Below, piece by piece: positions 56,123 through 64,000 of a stretch of 64,000 bases of DNA. Source of the DNA: Stutzerimonas stutzeri. GTDB lineage: Bacteria; Pseudomonadota; Gammaproteobacteria; Pseudomonadales; Pseudomonadaceae. The DNA is taken from the NCBI GenBank assembly GCA_019056435.1, contig CP077641.1:2418001-2482000 (forward strand). The letters run 5' to 3'. The notes below the pieces were generated by a model. The model was not told the DNA's origin. It searched no databases and was given only the letters and a program-made list of their open reading frames with translations. A program made the translations under genes and the position numbers. Positions within the stretch are counted from its first letter, which is position 1, and each line of letters opens with the position of its first letter.

Positions 56123-56947
56123 TCAGGGTTTGTACGCACCGATGAATATGGCCGGATCGACGCGCGAATCATTGAGGCTGACGTTCCAGTGCAGGTGCGG
56201 GCCGGTGGCGCGGCCAGTCGAGCCGACCCGGCCCAGTACCGCGCCCCGCTCGAGCTCATCACCGACCTGCACCTCTACCTTGGACAGGTGACAGAACATG
56301 CTGATCAGCCCCTGGCCGTGGTCGACGAAGACGGTCTTGCCATTGAAGAAGTAGTCGCCGGTCAGGATGACCTTGCCAGCGGCCGGCGTTTTGATCGGAG
56401 TGCCCGCCGGCACGGCGAAGTCCAGCCCCGAATGCGGATTGCGTTCCTGGCCGTTGAAGAAACGGCGCAGCCCGAACGGCGATGACAGCGGCCCCTCGAC
56501 TGGCTTGTCGAACAGCAGGTTGCTCGGCTGACGTGGGCTGAACTGGCGGTAGGCTTGGTTCTGTTCCGCCAGTTCGCGCTCGATGCGTTTGAGATCCTCG
56601 GGATTCGGATTGACCTGGCGTTGGTTCTTCAAGGTAATGCGTTGCTCGCGATAAGTGCGCGGGGAAACGCGGAATACCGTCGCCTGCCCGCCGACATCCA
56701 GGGACTGCTCGCCGGGCTTCACCGACAGGGGGATGCCGACGATGGCGATCCAGCGCTTGCCGTCCTCGCGCAGCACCAGCACTGGCTTACCCTCGTAGCG
56801 CGCGCTCGGGGCGCTGGCTGCGCTACCCAGGTCGATCACGGCGACGCCGCCGGGCACGGGCTTGTTCAGCAGGCGGGTCAGAAAGCCTTCGGCGTGGGCC
56901 GGAAGGGCGAGCGTAAGGGCGAACAACAGGACGAGGGCGCGCAGCAT
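56123..56947 (-). CDS. M23 family murein endopeptidase
   Basis: 274 residues with a signal peptide (LVLLFALTLALPAHA). A LysM-free N-terminal domain is followed by a LytM domain whose zinc ligands are in NPHSGLDFAVP and GPHLHWNVS. Likely cleaves peptidoglycan cross-links in the periplasm. The start at 56947 gives a proper signal peptide. It is in the same orientation as xseA. Confidence 0.9.
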   Translation of the reverse strand: MLRALVLLFALTLALPAHAEGFLTRLLNKPVPGGVAVIDLGSAASAPSARYEGKPVLVLREDGKRWIAIVGIPLSVKPGEQSLDVGGQATVFRVSPRTYREQRITLKNQRQVNPNPEDLKRIERELAEQNQAYRQFSPRQPSNLLFDKPVEGPLSSPFGLRRFFNGQERNPHSGLDFAVPAGTPIKTPAAGKVILTGDYFFNGKTVFVDHGQGLISMFCHLSKVEVQVGDELERGAVLGRVGSTGRATGPHLHWNVSLNDSRVDPAIFIGAYKP

Positions 56948-57065
56948 ACGGGGTTCCGTTCGGAGAAATGGCCCATCCTCGCGTAAACACCCGGCGAGCG
57001 AAAGAGTAGGGCGGCCATCCGATCGTGGGCGCACGCATTCTCGTGGACGTTCCCTGAGGTGGCGG

Positions 57066-58442
57066 TCAGAGCAGCGGCAGGGTCACTGGCTCAAGGTGGT
57101 TGTCTTCGACCCTCACGTCCAGCTCGCCTTCGCCCAACCGCGCTTTGAGGCGCTGGCCGGGCAGGGGTCTGGTCGGCGCGCCGAATCGCCTGGCCGCGGT
57201 CGTCGAGCAGAATGCTGTAGCCGCGTGAAAGCGTGGCGAGGGGGCTGACCACATGGAGGGTCTGCACGGTGGCCTGGAGCTGATGCCTTTGACTTTTGAG
57301 CCGGTCGTGCATCGCACGCGGTAACCGGCCCGAGAGATGCTCAAGACGCTGGCGCAGCATCTCGAGCGTGCGTCCGGGATGCTGCGCGGCAAGCCGGGTA
57401 TCGAGCCGCGCCAGGCGCTCCTGCCCGGCGCAAAGGCGTCGATCGATGCCGCGCAAAAGACGCTGCTCCAGATCGTCGATGCGCTGGGCCTGTTGCTGCA
57501 ACCGCTCGCCGGGGTGGCGCAGGCGGCGTGTCAGGCCATCCAGGCGCGAGGCGTCCCGGTGTAGCCGATCGCGCATGCGCAGCAGCAAACGATGGCGAAG
57601 ACCTTCCAGGCGTTGGCGCACGTCGACGCTGCTGGGGGCCAGTAGTTCGGCGGCGGCCGAGGGTGTCGGCGCGCGCACATCGGCAACGAAATCGGCAATG
57701 GAAACGTCTGTTTCGTGGCCCACGGCGCAGACGATCGGCGTCTCGCAGGCGGCCACCGCACGTGCGACAGCCTCTTCGTTGAAGCACCAGAGGTCTTCGA
57801 GCGAGCCGCCGCCACGCGCGAGGATCAGCGCATCGAAACCCACGCGATCGGCCAGTTGCAGGGCGCGCACGATCTGGGGCGTCGCCTCGCGGCCTTGCAC
57901 GGGCGTCGGCACCAGCGTCAGCGTGACATGCGGTGCGCGCCGACGGAACACGGAAATGATGTCGCGGATCACCGCGCCGGTCGGAGAACTGACGATGCCG
58001 ATGCGCCTCGGGTGCGCGGGCAGGCTGCGCTTGCCTGTGCTGTCGAACAGGCCTTCGGCGCTGAGCTTCTCTTTCAATGCCTCGAACGCAAGGCGCAAGG
58101 AACCGTCCCCCGCCGGCTCGACATTATCGAGGATCAGCTGGTAATCGCCACGGCCTTCGAAGAGCGATACGCGGCCGCGAACCTTGACCGCCAGGCCGTC
58201 ACGCAAGGCCTGGCGGACTCGCAGGGCGTTCTGTCGGAACAGCGCGCAGCGGACCTGGGCATTCTTGTCCTTGAGGGTGAAATAGATGTGGCCGGAGGCC
58301 GGCCGGCCAGGTTGGATATCTCGCCTTCTACCCAGACCTGCGCGAACACGTCTTCCAGCAACAGCCGCGCACGGTTGTTGAGCTGGCTGACGGTCAGCAC
58401 TTCGCGGTCAAGATTCAGGCGTTGGAAAGGATCGGTGAGCAT
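57066..58442 (-). CDS. xseA: Exodeoxyribonuclease VII large subunit, two frameshifts
   Basis: Restored length 458 residues. An N-terminal OB-fold (LTVSQLNNRARLLLEDVFAQVWVEGEISN) is followed by the catalytic domain with IGIVSSPTGAVIRDI and ILARGGGSLEDLWCFN, then a long coiled coil that holds XseB subunits. One base is lost at 58305-58306 (restored LARPASGHIYFTLKDKN) and one gained in 57164-57167 (restored ADQTLPGQRLKARLGEG). It is divergent from the zinc-ribbon gene. Confidence 0.95.
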
Positions 58443-58570
58443 GCCGGCGATGATAAGCCGGGTTGAGCGCGCGCGTGAAACGAAACCTGGCGCGTCCGTC
58501 GGCCTCTCTTGACCGGCGCAGGCTGGGCGCTAAGCTGCGCGGCTTCGTTCATCTGTGGTTTACAGTGCCC

Positions 58571-59122
58571 ATGAGCCAAAGCCAAGCGATCATCGTGCCG
58601 CGCATTTCCACGTTCCCGGGCCACGAAGCCAAGGCACGAATGATTCTGCGCTGGCTGGCCGAGCGACGCATCGTCGAGGCTCTGCCCACCACCTGCGGGC
58701 GTGGCCTCGGCGGCATGGCTTACGCTCTTGCGCCGGGTGCTCGTCAGGTCGTGCAGTTCCCCGATCGACTGCCCTTTGGTGAAGCGATCAACGGTCTGGA
58801 GGTGATCACTTCGCGCTGCATCTATACGCCGACGCACGGCTTCGCCGAAGAGGCCGGTTGCCCGGAGTGCCGACAGGAAATCGGCGAGGCGCTGTTCGAG
58901 AGCCTGGATGACTGGATGCCCGGGCACTCGGACAATTTCATCTGCCCGGAATGCGGCTTCGAGGATGACATCAACGGGTTTCTCTTCATTCCGGCCTGCG
59001 GGTTTTCCAATCTCGGCTTCATTTTCAACGGCTGGGGCGAGGCTGGTTTCCAGCCCTCGTTTCTTGACGAGTTCGCGGCACGGCTGGGCTTTGCGGTATC
59101 GCTGGTGAAAGCGGGGTCGTGA
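58571..59122 (+). CDS. Conserved protein with CPEC/CPEC zinc ribbon, function unknown
   Basis: 183 residues. Two CPEC knuckles at residues 97-100 and 125-128 probably bind one zinc. The N-terminal part SQAIIVPRISTFPGHEAKARMIL and the aromatic C-terminal GFSNLGFIFNGWGEAGF look globular. Pseudomonad annotations sometimes call this a sugar ABC transporter ATPase, but there is no Walker motif, so that label is unfounded. It lies between xseA and guaB and ends about 50 bases before the guaB promoter. Confidence 0.8.
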   Translation: MSQSQAIIVPRISTFPGHEAKARMILRWLAERRIVEALPTTCGRGLGGMAYALAPGARQVVQFPDRLPFGEAINGLEVITSRCIYTPTHGFAEEAGCPECRQEIGEALFESLDDWMPGHSDNFICPECGFEDDINGFLFIPACGFSNLGFIFNGWGEAGFQPSFLDEFAARLGFAVSLVKAGS

Positions 59123-60706
<1,584 letters not shown>

Positions 60707-60724
60707 TCCGCTGCTTTAACAGGT

Positions 60725-60800
60725 GCTGGAAGCTGGGCGCTGGAAGCTGGAAGCGATGACTTCGGCTTGCACGTCCAGCTTCCGGCTTTCAGCTTCAAGC
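60725..60800. repeat. Long imperfect inverted repeat between guaB and guaA
   Basis: The left arm (60725-60754) consists of GCTGGAAGCTGG-type units repeated twice; the right arm (60773-60800) is its near-complement, with about 22 of 28 positions pairing. The loop is 18 bases. It could fold as one long RNA hairpin between the two cistrons. Similar GCTGGAAGC-based spacers occur in Pseudomonas genomes, as I recall. It stops 20 bases before the guaA start. Confidence 0.75.
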
Positions 60801-60819
60801 TCTTTCCGAAGGAAAGCTC

Positions 60820-62400
60820 ATGGCCATCCCCGACATTCACGCCCACCGCATCCTGATCCTCGATTTCGGTTCCCAATACACCCAGCTGATCGCCCGTCGC
60901 GTGCGTGAGATTGGGGTTTACTGTGAACTGCATCCGTGGGACATGAGCGAGGACGACATCCGTAGCTTCGCGCCACGCGGCATCATCCTCGCCGGCGGCC
61001 CCGAGTCCGTCCATGAAGCAGGCAGCCCGCGCGCGCCGCAGGTCGTGTTCGATCTGGGCGTACCGCTGTTCGGCATCTGCTATGGCATGCAGACCATGTC
61101 CGAGCAGCTGGGCGGTCGGGTACAGGGTTCGGACGAGCGAGAGTTCGGCTATGCCCGGGTCGACCTGGTCGGCAAGTCCCGGTTGTTCGATGGCATCGAG
61201 GACCATATGGATGACGACGGGGTGTTCGGCCTCGACGTCTGGATGAGCCACGGCGACAAGGTCACCGACCTGCCTGAGGGCTTTCATATCCTCGCCAGTA
61301 CCCCGAGCTGCCCGATCGCCGCCATGGGCGACGATGACCGCCACTACTACGGCGTACAGTTCCATCCGGAAGTGACCCATACCCGTCAGGGTGGCCGCAT
61401 CCTGTCGCGTTTCCTGCTGGAAATCTGTGGCTGCGAGGCGTTGTGGACGCCGTCCAACATCGTCGAGGATCTGGTCGAGCAGGTCCGCGCCCAGGTCGGT
61501 TCCGACAACGTGCTGCTGGGTCTGTCTGGCGGTGTGGATTCTTCCGTGGTCGCCGCGCTGCTGCACAAGGCCATCGGCGACCAGCTGACCTGTGTCTTCG
61601 TCGACAACGGTCTGCTACGCCTGCACGAAGGCGATCAGGTCATGGCGATGTTCGCCGAGAACATGGGCGTCAAAGTGATCCGCGCCGACGCCGAGGCGCA
61701 GTTCCTGGAAAACCTCGCTGGTGAAGCCGACCCAGAGAAGAAGCGCAAGATCATCGGCCGGACCTTTATCGACGTCTTCGACGCCCAGGCGAGCAAGCTC
61801 GATAACATCCAGTACCTGGCCCAGGGCACCATCTACCCGGACGTCATCGAGTCCGCTGGTGCCAAGAGCGGCAAGGCGCACGTGATCAAGTCCCACCACA
61901 ACGTCGGCGGCCTGCCGGAGGAAATGAACCTCAAGCTGGTCGAGCCGCTGCGCGAGCTGTTCAAGGACGAGGTCCGCAAGATCGGTCTGGAGCTGGGCCT
62001 GCCGTACGACATGGTCTATCGCCATCCTTTCCCGGGTCCGGGGCTGGGTGTGCGCATCCTCGGCGAAGTGAAAAAGGAATACGCCGACCTGCTGCGTCGC
62101 GCCGACGACATCTTCATCTCCGAGCTGCGCAAGGCCAACTGGTACCACAAGGTGAGCCAGGCCTTCGTGGTGTTCCAGCCGGTGAAGTCGGTGGGCGTGG
62201 TCGGTGACGGCCGCCGTTACGCCTGGGTCGTGGCGCTGCGTGCGGTGGAAACCATCGACTTCATGACCGCTCGCTGGGCGCATCTGCCCTACGAGCTGCT
62301 GGAGAAGGTGTCCAATCGCATCATCAACGAGATCGACGGCATTTCCCGGGTCACGTACGACGTGTCGAGCAAGCCGCCGGCCACCATCGAGTGGGAATGA
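60820..62400 (+). CDS. guaA: GMP synthase (glutamine-hydrolysing)
   Basis: 526 residues. The N-terminal glutamine amidotransferase has the nucleophile in [10 protein letters not shown] and the His/Glu pair in QFHPEVTHT. The ATP pyrophosphatase domain has the PP-loop [12 protein letters not shown], and the C-terminal dimerisation domain contains [28 protein letters not shown] precedes the ATG. Converts XMP to GMP. A terminator follows the stop. Confidence 0.98.
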   Translation: MAIPDIHAHRILILDFGSQYTQLIARRVREIGVYCELHPWDMSEDDIRSFAPRGIILAGGPESVHEAGSPRAPQVVFDLGVPLFGICYGMQTMSEQLGGRVQGSDEREFGYARVDLVGKSRLFDGIEDHMDDDGVFGLDVWMSHGDKVTDLPEGFHILASTPSCPIAAMGDDDRHYYGVQFHPEVTHTRQGGRILSRFLLEICGCEALWTPSNIVEDLVEQVRAQVGSDNVLLGLSGGVDSSVVAALLHKAIGDQLTCVFVDNGLLRLHEGDQVMAMFAENMGVKVIRADAEAQFLENLAGEADPEKKRKIIGRTFIDVFDAQASKLDNIQYLAQGTIYPDVIESAGAKSGKAHVIKSHHNVGGLPEEMNLKLVEPLRELFKDEVRKIGLELGLPYDMVYRHPFPGPGLGVRILGEVKKEYADLLRRADDIFISELRKANWYHKVSQAFVVFQPVKSVGVVGDGRRYAWVVALRAVETIDFMTARWAHLPYELLEKVSNRIINEIDGISRVTYDVSSKPPATIEWE

Positions 62401-62421
62401 TCGCCTGACAGCAGGCAGACG

Positions 62422-62454
62422 AGCCCCGGTATTCGCCGGGGCTTCGCGTTTTTT
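62422..62454 (+). terminator. Intrinsic terminator of guaA
   Basis: AGCCCCGG and CCGGGGCT form an 8-bp stem with a 6-base loop, then TCGCG and six T (62449-62454). It starts 22 bases after the guaA stop and ends just at the stop of the convergent DUF1206 gene. Confidence 0.85.
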
Positions 62455-63284
62455 CAGCCTATGACGGCTGCGGTGTCGATACGACGCCAGATGGCTTCTG
62501 ACAGGCTGTAGAGCGCGAACGCGATGAGCCCGATGCCGACCAGTGCGAGCCAGAACGTACCGAAGGGTAGGGTTTGCAGGGCGTTGAGCGCGTCCTCGAG
62601 GCCTGGCGGTTGCGTCGGCTCGTAGCGCCTGCCGCCGCTGAAGAGCATGCCGGCAACCACCAGGAACGCCGCGCCGCGCGCGATCAGACCAGCGCGCGAA
62701 ATGGGGCGGACCCAGCGCATCACCTGTTCGGAGGCGTAGAAGTAGCGTTCGAATTTTGCCTTCCAGCCTTTGATGATGTGGGCGATGCCAACGCCCAGCG
62801 GAATCAGCGCCACGAGGTAGACCAGATAATTGGAGAACCGCCAGCCGAGCAGGCCGGACAGGAAGTCGCCGCCCCCACCGCCACCATCTTGCGACTGACC
62901 AAGCGAACTGCCGAGCAGCCCGAGCGTGAACAGTGCGAGCAGGCTGTAGGTGGTTGCGCTGCCGACCAGGCCGGCGCGTATCGCCAGTCCCTTGGCGTCT
63001 GTGCCGTGGTTTTCAGGGTCGGTGATCGCCTGGGTCAGTCGCCAGGTCGCGTAGGCGGCAAGGCCGACGACCATGATCCAGAGCAACGTCTCGCCGAAGG
63101 GTTGCCCCAACAATTGCACCAGTGCGCCTTCGGTGCCGACGGTGTCGCCGTTGCCGCTGGCTGCCAGGAACGCGAACGCGCCGATGATGAGATAGACGAC
63201 GCCACGCGCGGCGTAGCCGCTTCGTGCAAGCCAGACGATGCCGCGGGACAATTCGCCCTTCGGGTGCAGGACGTGCGTTTGCAT
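62454..63284 (-). CDS. DUF1206 membrane protein
   Basis: 276 residues arranged as three repeats, each with two hydrophobic segments and an Arg-containing entry (LARSGYAARGVVYLIIGAFA, GLAIRAGLVGSATTYSLLA, ISRAGLIARGAAFLVVAG), the DUF1206 pattern. A Gly-rich stretch (SQDGGGGGGDFL) lies in the middle. Function unknown; usually seen in stress or envelope contexts. The start at 63284 (MQTHVLHPKGE) is chosen over an upstream in-frame codon that would add 30 unlike residues. Confidence 0.87.
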   Translation of the reverse strand: MQTHVLHPKGELSRGIVWLARSGYAARGVVYLIIGAFAFLAASGNGDTVGTEGALVQLLGQPFGETLLWIMVVGLAAYATWRLTQAITDPENHGTDAKGLAIRAGLVGSATTYSLLALFTLGLLGSSLGQSQDGGGGGGDFLSGLLGWRFSNYLVYLVALIPLGVGIAHIIKGWKAKFERYFYASEQVMRWVRPISRAGLIARGAAFLVVAGMLFSGGRRYEPTQPPGLEDALNALQTLPFGTFWLALVGIGLIAFALYSLSEAIWRRIDTAAVIG

Positions 63285-63487
63285 TGAAAATCCTCCGGGT
63301 GTGGGTCGATTGAAGCCCTTGGCAGTTGTAGACGCCTGTTCGCCACCCGGCGTTCGCCTCGGTGGGTTCGGCACGTAAGGTGAGGATGCCCCGTGAGGCC
63401 GAAGCCTGTAGCATGATGCAAATGCGAGATATTCCTTTTTCGGCGTTCAACCAGGCGCGCCGCTCGCACGTTTTTTTTGGAAGCACA

Positions 63488-64000
63488 ATGACTTTTACCC
63501 GAAGAAAGATCCTGACCGGGCTGGCGGGGCTGGCCGCTCTGGGCGTTGCCGGTGGCGGCGCCCGCTATTGGCTGGGGCGCCCGGCCGATCCTGTCTCGCA
63601 TGACTATGAGTTGATCGCCGCACCCAGGGAACTCGAGCTGGTTGCCGGCCATCTCACGCCTGCCTGGTGCTACGGCGGTCAGGCGCCCGGGCTCGAGCTG
63701 CGTGCGCGCCAGGGCGACTGGCTGCGGGTGCGCTTCACGAACCATCTGCCGGAGCCGACGACCATCCATTGGCACGGTATTCGTGTACCCCTCGACATGG
63801 ACGGCGTGCCCTACGTATCGCAACTGCCGGTACTGCCGGGTGAGTCCTTCGACTATCGCTTCAAGGTCGAGGATGCGGGCAGCTTTTGGTATCACCCGCA
63901 CACCACCAGCGCGGCACAGCTGGGCCGCGGATTGGTTGGGCCGCTGATCGTCGAGGAGCGAGCCCCCTCGGGATTCACCCATGAGCGCACGCTATGCCTG
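63488..64000 (+). CDS. cumA: Tat-exported multicopper oxidase (CumA-like), 3' end outside window
   Basis: The first 171 codons are in the window and remain open at base 64000. The N-terminus FTRRKILTGLAGLAALG carries a twin-arginine signal. The first cupredoxin domain shows the copper ligands HWHG (residues 94-97) and WYHPH (134-138), and DMDGVPYVSQLPV between them. The sequence resembles CumA of Pseudomonas putida, a multicopper oxidase once linked to Mn(II) oxidation, more than the longer CopA copper-resistance enzymes. GGAAG lies upstream of the ATG. It is divergent from the DUF1206 gene with 203 bases between them. Confidence 0.85.
   Translation, partial: MTFTRRKILTGLAGLAALGVAGGGARYWLGRPADPVSHDYELIAAPRELELVAGHLTPAWCYGGQAPGLELRARQGDWLRVRFTNHLPEPTTIHWHGIRVPLDMDGVPYVSQLPVLPGESFDYRFKVEDAGSFWYHPHTTSAAQLGRGLVGPLIVEERAPSGFTHERTLCL

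Noticed and set aside
63035-63982. 315-codon minus-strand frame opposite the multicopper oxidase
   Set aside because: The plus strand encodes clear copper ligands and a Tat signal from 63488; the minus frame is its shadow and that of DUF1206.

Overview
The window is a contiguous stretch of a high-GC gammaproteobacterial chromosome. Gene content, protein sequences and gene order (valS-holC-pepA / lptFG / queA-tgt-yajC-secDF / suhB-trmJ-cysE-iscRSUA-hscBA-fdx-iscX / ndk-rlmN-pilW-rodZ-ispG-hisS-yfgM-bamB-der / leuA / xseA-guaB-guaA) are those of Pseudomonadaceae. The overall feel (CumA-type oxidase, NhaD, YbdG, GUA region) suggests the Pseudomonas stutzeri (Stutzerimonas) group. That placement is from memory of the families, not from a search. 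I see no prophage, insertion sequence, CRISPR array or transfer-linked island; nearly all of it is core genome.

Layout. 1-9.2 kb: end of metE, ybaK, the lytic transglycosylase mltF, a GIY-YIG protein, a GST-like protein, uppP, the nucleoid protein yejK/ndpA, an MFS carrier with a translationally coupled 40-residue membrane miniprotein, and a 63-residue orphan. 9.2-13.6 kb: rlmF, a YbfB-type MFS carrier, a small winged-helix protein and nhaD. 13.6-19 kb (minus strand): valS, an acidic protein of unknown role, holC, pepA; then lptF-lptG divergently. 21-25 kb: RDD protein, cold-shock protein, tRNA-Leu(CAA), queA-tgt. 25-28.8 kb: yajC-secD-secF and a glycine-zipper protein. 28.8-37 kb: suhB, trmJ-cysE and the iron-sulfur cluster operon headed by iscR with a recognisable IscR site. 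37-46.4 kb: ndk, then rlmN-pilW-rodZ-ispG-hisS-yfgM-bamB-der packed head to tail. 46-52 kb: a second serine acetyltransferase, a methionine-type aminotransferase overlapping an omega-amidase, DUF2784/YjdF membrane proteins, endonuclease I, an EamA carrier. 52-58.5 kb: leuA, a YbdG-type mechanosensitive channel, an isochorismatase-fold hydrolase, an M23 peptidase, xseA. 58.5-64 kb: a zinc-ribbon protein, guaB, guaA, a DUF1206 protein and the first 171 codons of a Tat-exported multicopper oxidase that runs off the right edge.

The most striking global property is that 13 otherwise intact genes, many of them essential (valS, secD, lptG, der, bamB), are interrupted by 17 one-base frame changes. 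Nearly all lie in short homopolymers (12 apparent losses, 5 apparent gains). This is the signature of an unpolished assembly rather than of gene decay. I annotate these genes at full span and give the shift position in each.

Functional themes: sulfur flow (MetE, two unlike CysE enzymes, IscS, the aminotransferase/omega-amidase pair); envelope biogenesis (UppP, MltF, LptFG, SecDF-YajC, BamB, PilW, RodZ, M23 peptidase); translation fidelity and RNA modification (YbaK, ValS, HisS, RlmF, RlmN, TrmJ, QueA, Tgt); and purine synthesis (GuaBA). The best leads for something new are small or poorly described proteins: the 40-residue carrier-coupled miniprotein, the PopZ-like acidic protein between holC and valS, the CPEC/CPEC protein upstream of guaB, and the long inverted repeat between guaB and guaA.
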